DNA from: CAWAYR01 sp050250875
Lineage (GTDB): Bacteria > Acidobacteriota > Vicinamibacteria > Vicinamibacterales > UBA2999
Direction of reading: 5' to 3'
DNA: 64,000 nucleotides
Assembly: GCA_050250875.1 (NCBI GenBank)
Contig: JBFWNV010000001.1
Coordinates: forward strand, 1,054,001-1,118,000
Positions 41,719 through 49,965 of the stretch are shown piece after piece. How positions within the stretch are numbered: the first letter of the stretch is position 1; the number at the start of each line of letters is the position of its first letter. The position numbers were made by a program, and so were the translations under genes. The notes under the pieces were generated by a model that had not been told where the DNA came from, searched no databases, and saw only the letters and a list, made by a program, of their open reading frames with translations.

Positions 41719-41745
41719 CCGCCAGCCGCCAGCCCCTGGCCGCTG
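41719..41745. repeat. Heptamer array in front of the TonB receptor, inverse of 39406-39433
   Basis: The plus strand reads CCGCCAG, then CCGCCAGCCCCTGGCCGCT. AGCCGCCAGCCCCTRGCCGC is shared, with one mismatch, with the minus strand of the array at 39406-39433. It sits in the 101 bp gap between the two TonB receptor genes. Confidence 0.75.
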
Positions 41746-41755
41746 CAAGTAGCGG

Positions 41756-44644
41756 TCAGAACTGGAACCGCAGGCCGATCTGCAGCTGCCGCTGCTCGTA
41801 GCCGCCGTTGGGGATGAGCTGGTCGCCGCTGGTCGGGACGGTGCCCGTCGGCTGGCCGGTCGCGGCGTTGACAGCGATCGCGGCGTTGCCGACGCCGCTC
41901 CACTGCACGGTGTTGAACAGGTTCTTCACCTCGGCAATCGCTTCGAGGCGCCGCGAGCCGCCAATCGGCACCTGGCGCGACAGCCGCAGGTCGACGTTGT
42001 AACGCGCCGGCAGGTTGAGCGAGTTGCGCGAGATGCCGGCAGGCCGATCGCTGGCAACGCCGTCGCCGTTGATCTCGCCCGGATTCGAACGCAAGTTGAT
42101 CGGAATACCGCTGGCGAACTGCATCGCCAGGCCGACGATGGTGCCGTTGACGACCGCGCGGGTGAAGGCGTTGCCGCCGTCGATCGTCGGCCGCGCCACG
42201 ATGCTGCCGGTGAACACGTGGCGCTGGTCGAGGACGTTGGGGCCCTTGTCGAAGTCGAGGTCCTCGGGGTTGGTGCGGCCGGCGTCACCCTGCACTGACA
42301 GCAGCGTGGTGATTGGGGCGTTGTCCTCGCTCTTGCCCAGGGTGTAGGCGAAGTCGAACTGCACGCCGGCGATGTTGCGGCCGGTGAGCTGGAACGTGAG
42401 GTTCTTGTAGGTCGACTCACCGATCGACTCCACCTGATTGATGACGTTGTAGCGCGGGTCGCGCCGCGTACTGGCGTTGACGGCCGTGCTGTAGACCGGC
42501 CGGCCATCGGCGAGCCGGCCGATCGGGTTGATCGGGTTGATGTTGCTGATCACCGGCAGGTTGTAGCCGCGGGCATAGGAGGCGCCGATCGCGGCCGCGA
42601 ACCGATCGCTCAGCTGCCGTTCGATCTGCACGTTGTTCTGCCAGTTGTGGGCCACCTGGAAGTCGCGCGACACGGTCGTCAGCGCGTTGGGCTGCGCGCC
42701 AGCACCGGCCGACAGCACGTTGGGGAAGGCCGGGGCGCCGGGTGTCGTCGACTGGAACACCGCCGAGGCGCGGGCGTTGGTGCCGTCGTTGATGAGCGCC
42801 TGCTCGTAGCTGGCGAGCAGCGCCTGGTCGTACATGATGCCGGTGTTGGCGCGCACCACCGTGCGGCGGTCGTCGCCCACCGTCCACACCACGCCGAGGC
42901 GCGGCGCGAAGTTGTTCTTGTCGACGACGAAGTCGCGCGAGGTCTCGAACGGCGCGCTGGCGTTGGGCGCCGGCACGTCGTAGAGGTCGTAGCGCACGCC
43001 GTAGAGCACCTTCACCGTGTCGCTGAGCCGCCAGTCGTCCTGGACGAAGAAGCCGTAGAGGTTCGACGAGAACTCGAGGCCCGGGTCGCCGAAGTACTGT
43101 GTGAAGGTGTTGTAGGCGAACGGGTTGGCACCGCTGCGAGCCGCCTGGTAGGCGGCCACCGACGGGAAGGTGTAGATCTGCTGGGCGGAGCTGGTGCGGG
43201 TGTCCTGCACGTTCTGGATGTCGAAGCCGCCCTTGAACGAGTGGTCGCCGAACAGCCACGTCAGGCTGTTGTTCACCTGGGCGACGTCCTGGGTGAAGCC
43301 GAAGCCGGCGTCGGTGAGGCTGGCGATCGGGCCGCCGAAGTTGGCGACGTTGGTGATGTTGATCGCCGGACCGCTGCCGGCCAGACCGGCCGGCACCCGG
43401 CTCTGCGCGCGGGTGGCGTACTGCACGCGCAGCTCGTTCAGCAGGTTGGTGCGGATGGTCGAGACGAACTGCGCCGCCGTCGAGTGCTGCCGGTCGGCGA
43501 AGTCGGTGGCCCGCTGCGACGACGTGAGACCGCCGCCGACGTTGGCGGTGATGAAGTTGTCGAAGAAGATGTAGCGCACCGACAGCCGGTTGCTGGCGTT
43601 CAGCTGGTGCTCGACCTTGCCGATGGCGAATTCGGTATTGAGGCCGCGCGGCTGGTAGCGCGGCTCGTTCAGACCGAGCAGCGCCTGGTTGGCCGGCGTG
43701 ATGGTGATCACCGCGCCGCCCGACAGGTCGCGCTCGGTGTGCTCGTAGCCGCCGAAGAAGTGGGTGCGGTCGCGGACGATCGGGCCGCCGATGTCGACGG
43801 TGTAGACGTTGACCTCGGTGGGGGGTTTGGTGTCGTCGTTGCGCACGCCCTGGGTGAAGAACGGGAACGCCGCCATCGCCTTGCGCTGGAAGCGGTAGCT
43901 GCCCTGACCCTTGTAGGTGTTGGTGCCCGACGGCGTGATGGCGTTGTAAATCAGGCCCATGGTCTGGCCGAATTCGGGCGCGTAGCCGGTGGTCACCACC
44001 TTGACCTCGCGGATCATCACCTCCGACATCGGCATCTGGCGCAGGCCGGCGCGATCCTTCTGGGTGTTGTTGCTGCCGTCGATCTGGTAGTTGACGCGCA
44101 GCAGCGCGCCGTTGGCGGTGAGCCGCGGCACGCCGAACTCCTGGTTCTCGAAGCCGACGACGCCGGGCTGCAGCAGCGCGAAGTTGTAGGGGTTGCGCGA
44201 GGTCAGCGGCAACGTCTTGATCTCGGCCTCGGTCAGCGTGCGGCCGCCCTCGATGCGGCTCAGATCGACCAGCGGCGCGTCGGCGGTGACCGAGATCGTC
44301 TCGGTGAGTTCGCCGACGCCCATCTTCACGCTGATGACCGCGGTCTGGCCGGCCGAGATGTTGATGCCGGTCTGCTCGAACTTCTTGAAGCCCTGCAGCT
44401 CGGCGCTGACGCGGTAGCGGCCCAGCGGCAGCAGCGGCGCACGGTAGAGCCCGCTCTCGTTGGTGACCACGACCCGGACGTCGCCGGTGTCGAGGTTGGC
44501 GATGGTCACGGTGACGCCGGGCAGCACGCCACCGGATTCGTCGGTGACGACGCCCTCGATCGAGCCGTTGATCGCGGTCGACTGAGCGGCCGCGGGCATG
44601 GCCGTGGCCACGCCGAGGAAGAGAGCCAGAATCAGACGGAACAT
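41756..44644 (-). CDS. Oar-like TonB-dependent receptor
   Basis: The protein has 962 residues. A signal peptide (FRLILALFLGVATAMPAAAQ) is followed by a carboxypeptidase-regulatory-like domain (GSIEGVVTDESGGVLPGVTV ... YRVSAELQGFKKFEQ), a plug domain (LPLTSRNPYNFALLQPGVVG, VNYQIDGSNNTQKDRAGLRQ) and a long barrel ending GLRFQF. This is the large CarboxypepD_reg/Oar group that is expanded in Acidobacteriota, probably for import or export of polymers or for adhesion. On the minus strand a TATACT -10-like box (44686-44691) precedes the ATG by 42 bp and a GGAGG gives the ribosome site. No clear -35 box. Confidence 0.94.
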   Translation of the reverse strand: MFRLILALFLGVATAMPAAAQSTAINGSIEGVVTDESGGVLPGVTVTIANLDTGDVRVVVTNESGLYRAPLLPLGRYRVSAELQGFKKFEQTGINISAGQTAVISVKMGVGELTETISVTADAPLVDLSRIEGGRTLTEAEIKTLPLTSRNPYNFALLQPGVVGFENQEFGVPRLTANGALLRVNYQIDGSNNTQKDRAGLRQMPMSEVMIREVKVVTTGYAPEFGQTMGLIYNAITPSGTNTYKGQGSYRFQRKAMAAFPFFTQGVRNDDTKPPTEVNVYTVDIGGPIVRDRTHFFGGYEHTERDLSGGAVITITPANQALLGLNEPRYQPRGLNTEFAIGKVEHQLNASNRLSVRYIFFDNFITANVGGGLTSSQRATDFADRQHSTAAQFVSTIRTNLLNELRVQYATRAQSRVPAGLAGSGPAINITNVANFGGPIASLTDAGFGFTQDVAQVNNSLTWLFGDHSFKGGFDIQNVQDTRTSSAQQIYTFPSVAAYQAARSGANPFAYNTFTQYFGDPGLEFSSNLYGFFVQDDWRLSDTVKVLYGVRYDLYDVPAPNASAPFETSRDFVVDKNNFAPRLGVVWTVGDDRRTVVRANTGIMYDQALLASYEQALINDGTNARASAVFQSTTPGAPAFPNVLSAGAGAQPNALTTVSRDFQVAHNWQNNVQIERQLSDRFAAAIGASYARGYNLPVISNINPINPIGRLADGRPVYSTAVNASTRRDPRYNVINQVESIGESTYKNLTFQLTGRNIAGVQFDFAYTLGKSEDNAPITTLLSVQGDAGRTNPEDLDFDKGPNVLDQRHVFTGSIVARPTIDGGNAFTRAVVNGTIVGLAMQFASGIPINLRSNPGEINGDGVASDRPAGISRNSLNLPARYNVDLRLSRQVPIGGSRRLEAIAEVKNLFNTVQWSGVGNAAIAVNAATGQPTGTVPTSGDQLIPNGGYEQRQLQIGLRFQF

Positions 44645-44786
44645 GGGGTGAGAGCCTCCACGCGCGGGTAACAGCGCAGTGACGAAGTATACCGTGCGCG
44701 TTTGGACGCTCGTTCAGTCGCGGCGGTGTCATCAAGACACGCAGTGACGAACGGCGACACGAGCGCCGACGGACGCGGCCGTCCGC

Positions 44787-46616
44787 TTACGGGACGACGA
44801 CGGCGATCTCGGCCGACGGCGCGCTGGCGGCGGTGCGGTTCATGGCAACGACGCGCACGTAGTAGATGCCGCGCGGGATGCCGGTGCCGCCCAGGCTGGT
44901 GCCCGGCGCCGCGAAGCGGTGGGTCGGCTGTCCGGGCGCCAGACCCACCTCGACGACGTAGCCGGTCACCGTCCCGACGGCCGGCGGCGACCACGACACC
45001 TGCACGGCGCCGCCCGGCGCGGCCGTGGCCGTCACCTCGACGGGTGGTCCCGGCGGCGGACCGCCGACGACGACCCGCATGTCGGGCGTCGCCAGGCCGG
45101 GCACCGCGCCGGCCAGCGCACGGACGCGGACGTGGTACTCGCCGTTCGGAACGGCGGTGGCGACGAACGCCGTGGCCCCGAGCTGGACCACGCCCTGGTC
45201 GCTCGCCCCGGGCGCGTTGCCGGCTTCGAGACGGTACGCGGTGGGCGCCGGGCCCCACAGCGGCGCGCCCCAGAACACCAGCACGGTGTCGCCGGACACC
45301 GCCGCGCCGAGGCCGTTGGGCACGCCGGGCGGCGGCGGCCCCGGCCGCGGATAGAGCAGGGCGGCGCCGGCGCGATCGTCGGCGCCGAGCGGGCGGCCGG
45401 TGGCCCGCGCTGCACAATCGGCGGACAGCGTCGGGAACATCAGCGCGGCCGCCCCGGTCGCGTGTCCGAAGCCGATGGCGTGCCCGAGTTCGTGCGCGAC
45501 CACATCGGCGAAACAACCGGGGCTCAGGCCAGAGAACTTCGCGGCGACGCCGTCGGTGACGATCATGCCGGCGGTGATCTTCCAGAACGGGACGCCGTTG
45601 ACGACCCGCACGTCGCTGGCCGTGTAGTAGGCGCCGCCGATGGCCAGCGTCGGGCTCGAGTCGGCGATCTCGCCGCAGGGATCGCCGTAGGTGATCGAGA
45701 TGCGGCCGTCGGGCGCGGCGGCGTCACTGAAGCAGCGCGGCGCGCGCAGCACGCCGGGGCGCAGCATCAGCGCTCCGGCCTCGCTCCACAGCGCGGTCGC
45801 GGCGATGCCTTCGCGGAGGCCGCCGCCGCTCACCTGCGGGTGGCCGCCGGCGTCGGCGTCCACGTACACGGGCACGCCGGCGTCGGCCTCGTGCCAGCGG
45901 GCCGGCGTCGCCGGTGACAGCAGCGAGAAGTCGGCGGAGGGCGCCGGACCGTCGAGTGAGACCGACAGCTCGGGCGGCTCGAGCCGGGCACCGTCGGCCC
46001 GCACGTGCGTGCCGGCGAGCCGGGCCAGCAGGTCGAGGTCGGCGGCCGGGCGCAGCTCGCGCACTGGCGGCGCGGTCGGGTCGAGACCCGACTGGTCGCG
46101 GGCCAGCGTCGCGGGGGCATCGCCGGCCGCGGCGACCATCGTCCACTTGCCGTGCTCGAGACCGATGACGGCCAGCGTCCGATCGCGCGGCCGGACCTCG
46201 AGGAACAGGAGCACGTCCTCACCGAGCGCGAAGCGTGCCTGGCCGCCGACGACGAGCGCGGTGCCGCCGACGACGCCGCCAAGCTGCTTCACCGTGACGC
46301 GCGACGCCGCGCCGTCGAGGCCCCACTGGCGCGCCACGTCGAGCGTGACGTAGGTGTAGATGGCACCGGCCGCGGCGTCCCAGCCGCTGCGGATGCCGAC
46401 GACCCGGCCGCGCACCGCGGCGGCGCTGGCGCGCGCCAGCGCCTCGTCGGACGCGCGCAGGGACGCGCCGGCATCGCCCGGGCGCGCGACGGTGAGCGCC
46501 GTCGCGAGGAGGACGGCGAACCCGACGCGCCCCTGCCCACGCCCGGGTGCCTGGGCCGGGGCTGTGGACGCGGTGCCCGCGCCACCCGCACCACCGCTGC
46601 CGGACGGACCTCGCAC
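44787..46616 (-). CDS. Matrixin-like metalloprotease with fibronectin-III tail, copy A
   Basis: The protein has 609 residues from a GTG at 46616. After a Gly/Pro-rich leader and a hydrophobic signal (VGFAVLLATALTVARPGDAG), residues 55-150 form a conserved N-terminal domain (ARASAAAVRGRVVGIRSGWD ... YTYVTLDVARQWG). The metzincin zinc site is HELGHAIGFGH (His375, His379, His385) with Met-turn AALMFPTL. Two fibronectin-III-like domains follow (ending YVRVVAMNRTAASAPSAEIA). ITYGDPCGEI and the two cysteines around it are shared with copy B. It is a secreted endopeptidase; the specificity is not readable. The next gene is its paralogue. Confidence 0.88.
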   Translation of the reverse strand: MRGPSGSGGAGGAGTASTAPAQAPGRGQGRVGFAVLLATALTVARPGDAGASLRASDEALARASAAAVRGRVVGIRSGWDAAAGAIYTYVTLDVARQWGLDGAASRVTVKQLGGVVGGTALVVGGQARFALGEDVLLFLEVRPRDRTLAVIGLEHGKWTMVAAAGDAPATLARDQSGLDPTAPPVRELRPAADLDLLARLAGTHVRADGARLEPPELSVSLDGPAPSADFSLLSPATPARWHEADAGVPVYVDADAGGHPQVSGGGLREGIAATALWSEAGALMLRPGVLRAPRCFSDAAAPDGRISITYGDPCGEIADSSPTLAIGGAYYTASDVRVVNGVPFWKITAGMIVTDGVAAKFSGLSPGCFADVVAHELGHAIGFGHATGAAALMFPTLSADCAARATGRPLGADDRAGAALLYPRPGPPPPGVPNGLGAAVSGDTVLVFWGAPLWGPAPTAYRLEAGNAPGASDQGVVQLGATAFVATAVPNGEYHVRVRALAGAVPGLATPDMRVVVGGPPPGPPVEVTATAAPGGAVQVSWSPPAVGTVTGYVVEVGLAPGQPTHRFAAPGTSLGGTGIPRGIYYVRVVAMNRTAASAPSAEIAVVVP

Positions 46617-46693
46617 AGGTCCGTAATCGGCCGGGCACCGCCACCCTTCAATCGCGGGCTACTGCGCCGCGCGGCGCGCCGCGGCCGGGCCCG

Positions 46694-48475
46694 TCATTGC
46701 ACCACCAGCATCACCTCGGTGGACGGCGCGCTCATGCCGGCGCCGTTCACCGCGACGATGCGCACGTAATACGTGGCAGCCGGGATCGCCGTGCCGCCGA
46801 TCGACGGCGTGGTGACGTCGAAGACATACGCGGTGGTGCCCGGCGCGTAGCCGACCAGCACCTTGTAACCCGAGGGCGCGCCACCCGACGCCGAGTCGCG
46901 CCAGGTGACCAGCACGTTGCCGCCGGCGGTGGCCGACCCGATGACGTTGACGGGCGGGGCCGGCGGCGCGACGTTGACGTTGATTGCCAGGTCCGGCGTC
47001 GGCGCGCTGGTGCCGCCCGCCCCCACCGACACGACGCGCACGTAGTAGATGCCCTGCGGCACGTTGGGCACCGCCAGGCCGGTCGTCGTGGTCGTCGCCA
47101 CGCCGATGTTGGTCAGCCCGGGCGCCGAGCCCGCGTAGAGGGCATAGCCCTGGGGCGCGGGGCCGTCGGCCGGGGCGGCCCAGGCGATCGTCACCGTCGA
47201 GCCCGACACCGACGCCCGCAGCCCGGTCGGCGGGGCCGGGGCCGGCACCGGCTCGGCGCCCGCGCCGGCGTAGAGCGCGGCCATGCCGGCGCGTTCGTCG
47301 TTCGAGAGCGGAATCGAGGTCGTGCGCGACGAGCAGTCGGGGCTGATCGACGGATACATCAGCGCGGGTCGATCGGCGGCGTGGCCGAAGCCGATGGCGT
47401 GGCCGATTTCGTGGGCGACGATCTCCTCGTAACAGCCGGTGGACATCCCGGCGTACTTCCACTCGGCGTTGTCGGTGACGATCATGGCCTTGACGATCTT
47501 CCAGTACTCCACGCCGTCGATGGAGCGGACGTCGCTCGACGAGTAGTAGGCGCCGCCGACCGCCAGCGTCCAGCTGTCGTCGCTGATCTCGCCGCACGGA
47601 TCGCCGTAGGTCACCGAGATGCGGCCGTCGGACGGCTCGTTGTTGTAGAAGCAGCGCGGGCCGCGCGACCCGCCGGTCTGCAGCACCAGCTGGCCGGCCT
47701 CGCGCCACATGCCGGTGGCACGGGCGAGCTGCGTCAGCCCGCCGCCGGCGATCTGCGGATGGCCGCCGCTCTGCGTGTCGACGTAGACCGGCGCGCCGCT
47801 GTCTGCCTCGTGCCAGCGCGCGGGCGTGGCCGGGCTGAGCAGCGCGAACGACGCGCTGTCGCTGCGCAGGCGGTCGTCACCGCTCATGCCGGCCGCGGCG
47901 CCGCGCCCAGGCGCCACGACGGCGCCGGCCGCCGAGGCCTTGCGTCCAGTCACCGCCGCCAGGGTCCGCAGCTGGCCGATCGACGCGTAATCGCGGGCCA
48001 CCACCGTGGCCGGGTCGGTGCCGCGGATCTCGCGAGCCATCTGCCGCGCCGGATCCGAGGACGTCGTCATCGTCCACTTGCCGTGCTCGAGCCCGGCCAC
48101 CGACAGCGTCTTGTCGCGCGGCCGCACGTCGAGGAACACCACGCACTCTTCACCGACCGCGAAGCGCGCCTGGCCGCCGACGACCAGCGCGAGATCGTCG
48201 ACGACGCCGCCGAGCTGTTTGACGACGACCCGCGCCGGCGATCCGGGCAGGCCCCACGACTCGAAGACGTCGAGCGTGACGAAGGTGTAGATCGCGTCGG
48301 CGGCGGGATCCCACGCCGACTCGAGTGACACGACACGCCCGTGCACGGCGGCCGCGCTCGCCCGTGCCAGCGCATCGTCGGTGACGACGCGCGACGAGGC
48401 GATCGCCGGCGGCGCCGGCATGGCACATGTCGCGAGAGTGAACAGGAGGCTGGCACGCAGGAGTTGGCGAGTCAT
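46694..48475 (-). CDS. Matrixin-like metalloprotease with fibronectin-III tail, copy B
   Basis: The protein has 593 residues, same plan as copy A: signal peptide (LLRASLLFTLATCAMPAPPA), N-terminal domain (ALARASAAAVHGRVVSLESA ... YTFVTLDVFESWG), protease domain with HEIGHAIGFGH (His355-His365) and Met-turn RPALMYPSI, then two fibronectin-III repeats (PPTGLRASVSGSTVTIAWAA; PPVNVIGSATAGGNVLVTWR). Protease and tail are similar enough to show tandem duplication. The ATG at 48475 fits the signal peptide. The gap of 77 bp to copy A suggests co-transcription. Confidence 0.92.
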   Translation of the reverse strand: MTRQLLRASLLFTLATCAMPAPPAIASSRVVTDDALARASAAAVHGRVVSLESAWDPAADAIYTFVTLDVFESWGLPGSPARVVVKQLGGVVDDLALVVGGQARFAVGEECVVFLDVRPRDKTLSVAGLEHGKWTMTTSSDPARQMAREIRGTDPATVVARDYASIGQLRTLAAVTGRKASAAGAVVAPGRGAAAGMSGDDRLRSDSASFALLSPATPARWHEADSGAPVYVDTQSGGHPQIAGGGLTQLARATGMWREAGQLVLQTGGSRGPRCFYNNEPSDGRISVTYGDPCGEISDDSWTLAVGGAYYSSSDVRSIDGVEYWKIVKAMIVTDNAEWKYAGMSTGCYEEIVAHEIGHAIGFGHAADRPALMYPSISPDCSSRTTSIPLSNDERAGMAALYAGAGAEPVPAPAPPTGLRASVSGSTVTIAWAAPADGPAPQGYALYAGSAPGLTNIGVATTTTTGLAVPNVPQGIYYVRVVSVGAGGTSAPTPDLAINVNVAPPAPPVNVIGSATAGGNVLVTWRDSASGGAPSGYKVLVGYAPGTTAYVFDVTTPSIGGTAIPAATYYVRIVAVNGAGMSAPSTEVMLVVQ

Positions 48476-48698
48476 GCCCCCTGAAGGAGCAAGCGGGATG
48501 CCCGTGTTTTTCCGACGATTTTCGTCGTTGACGCGGGATCGTGGGTAATCCCGTCCACACCTGTGGACCTGGCCTACCGTGAGGATGGGGCGCGATCACC
48601 GCGCAGAAATTTCTTCACGGTGGGTAGTTCTTGCCGGCCGCCTGGGTCGCACGCGCGTCGCCGTCGAGCAGCGATCGCGTGCGCGTGTGCATCGGTCG

Positions 48699-48887
48699 GC
48701 GCACGACGAATGCGACGTCGGTCGACGCGCTGCTGACACCGGCGTCGTGCACCGCGACGCGCAGGCAATCAATCGCCGCGGGAATGCCACTCGCGGCGAG
48801 CGCTGTCGCACCGATCGGGATCAGGATCGTCGCCGAGCCCGGCGTGCAGCCGGCGACCACGCACGCAGTGGTGACGCGCCAGAATCG
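48699..48887 (-). pseudogene. Decayed C-terminal fibronectin-III domain of a third protease copy
   Basis: The frame reads VVAGCTPGSATILIPIGATA and SGIPAAIDCLRVAVHDAGVS, then SASTDVAFVV. These blocks line up one for one with the C-termini of copy A (GLAPGQPTHRFAAPGTSLGG, TGIPRGIYYVRVVAMNRTAA) and copy B (GYAPGTTAYVFDVTTPSIGG, TAIPAATYYVRIVAVNGAGM). Key tyrosines are replaced by Asp and Cys, as expected for decay. It has no upstream protease domain: the DNA before it holds the small genes at 48907-49786. Confidence 0.75.
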
Positions 48888-48906
48888 TCGGGGAGCGACG
48901 CCGGTG

Positions 48907-49257
48907 CTATTGGGCCGTGCGCCGGTCGTCGGCGCGGCGCTCGCGCCGCCGGCGTTCGCGGCCGCGGGGCGGCCCGAACTCCCACAATCGTCGGTCGCGG
49001 CCCGATCGCCGTCCACGCGCGCGACGCTCGGCCCGCAGGGCGATCGTCGGCGCCGCGGCGTCCGCCCGCAGCTCGTGCTGGAGGCGCGCCATCCGCCGCG
49101 TCGGCTCGACCACTTCGAGGAGCGCGTCGTGCAGGGCGCGGGCCCGGGCGTCGTCGGGCGTGTTGAGAAAGCGCTCGCGCAGCAGCGACGCCGCGGCCAG
49201 CACCGCCTGCCGCTGCCACACGTCGAGGCGGGCGCCAGACCCCGGACTAACGGCCAT
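48907..49257 (-). CDS. Small protein, unknown; helical with Arg-rich tail
   Basis: The protein has 116 residues. The N-terminal 60 residues are predicted helical (LDVWQRQAVLAAASLLRERF, DDARARALHDALLEVVEPTR) and the last 35 are strongly basic (GRRSGRDRRLWEFGPPRGRE). The ATG at 49257 overlaps the stop of the upstream gene by 11 bp, which suggests translational coupling. High third-position G+C supports coding. I do not recognise the family. Confidence 0.5.
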   Translation of the reverse strand: MAVSPGSGARLDVWQRQAVLAAASLLRERFLNTPDDARARALHDALLEVVEPTRRMARLQHELRADAAAPTIALRAERRARGRRSGRDRRLWEFGPPRGRERRRRERRADDRRTAQ

Positions 49258-49786
49258 GGAACCTCGCCAGCAGATCGGGCAGGTGCGGCACGTAGTCGGC
49301 GTCGTGACCGCGCGCCCCCCGCACACCCGATCGGGCCACGCGCGATGGAGGCGGCTCGGTTCGCCGCTCGCCGGCGCGCGACGGCGTCCCCGAGCGGCGC
49401 TCGACGCCGTACGGCGATCCGTCGTCGCGGATGCGGCGTTCGGTGAACCGCCGATCCTGTCGGCTGGTGCGCTGCTCGATGAGCGGCGCGCCGCCGCCCG
49501 GTGGCGCCGGGAGTTCGGCCGAAAGATGTGGCACTGGCAGCCATCCGGCGGCCGTGGGATACGCCATCGGTGGCGCCGGCGACACGCCCGGTGAGGATCC
49601 CCGACCGAGCGAGGAGTCCCGCACCGAGCGCGTCGCCGACATGGGCGCTGGGGGAGGCCCGAAACGTGAGCGCGCGAGGAGGTGATCGACGACGTGCCGC
49701 GCAACGGCGCGAAGGCGCGCGCGGACGCGGTCGTCGGCAGCGAACCAGCCGAATACGGCGTGGGAGACCACGTTCATGGCTGGCAC
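49247..49786 (-). CDS. Small protein, unknown; basic with low-complexity middle
   Basis: The protein has 179 residues. The start NVVSHAVFGWFAADDRVRAR with following RAVARHVVDHLLAR is amphipathic helix-like; the middle is Pro/Ala/Gly-rich (SPAPPMAYPTAAGWLPVPH), then a repeated D-R-R / E-R-R pattern (RQDRRFTERRIRDD, VERRSGTPSRAGERR). It is first of a two-gene unit with the gene at 48907. The shared Arg-Asp-rich pattern in both products suggests they may act together or be halves of a broken longer gene. No domain recognised. Confidence 0.5.
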   Translation of the reverse strand: MPAMNVVSHAVFGWFAADDRVRARLRAVARHVVDHLLARSRFGPPPAPMSATRSVRDSSLGRGSSPGVSPAPPMAYPTAAGWLPVPHLSAELPAPPGGGAPLIEQRTSRQDRRFTERRIRDDGSPYGVERRSGTPSRAGERRTEPPPSRVARSGVRGARGHDADYVPHLPDLLARFHGR

Positions 49787-49884
49787 CGAAACAAATCCCG
49801 GGTTCGGGTGTCTTTCGCGAAGATCATGCGGCGGAAACGGCGATTGCCCACCGCAGGGGCAATTCGCGTACCCGCGCCACCCAA

Positions 49885-49958
49885 GATCAGCCGGTCAGCG
49901 GATCACGAGATCGTCAGATCCCGATCAACTGATCACCACGTCAACCGATCAATCGATC
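49885..49958. repeat. Octamer-period GATC cluster
   Basis: Eight GATC tetramers lie within 74 bp at starts 49885, 49901, 49909, 49917, 49923, 49931, 49947 and 49955; spacings are 8 or 16 bp with a single slip of 6. The skipped positions read GGTC and CGTC. It forms a degenerate octamer tandem array just downstream of the FAD oxidoreductase stop. Confidence 0.85.
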
Positions 49959-49965
49959 TCAGGCG

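Noticed and set aside
42079..42092. GGATTCGAAC block that resembles the antisense of a tRNA T-loop
   Set aside because: It lies inside the Oar-type receptor gene and encodes part of its conserved barrel (NLRSNPGE); no acceptor or anticodon stem can be drawn around it.
44645..44786. Riboswitch or small RNA in the leader of the Oar-type receptor
   Set aside because: No conserved riboswitch core (cobalamin box, GEMM, TPP) can be found; only a -10-like box and ribosome site are visible.
48553..48568. GTCCACA-CC-TGTGGAC palindrome in front of protease copy B
   Set aside because: Too short a loop for a hairpin and no regulator or promoter boxes nearby; it could be an operator but nothing else supports this.
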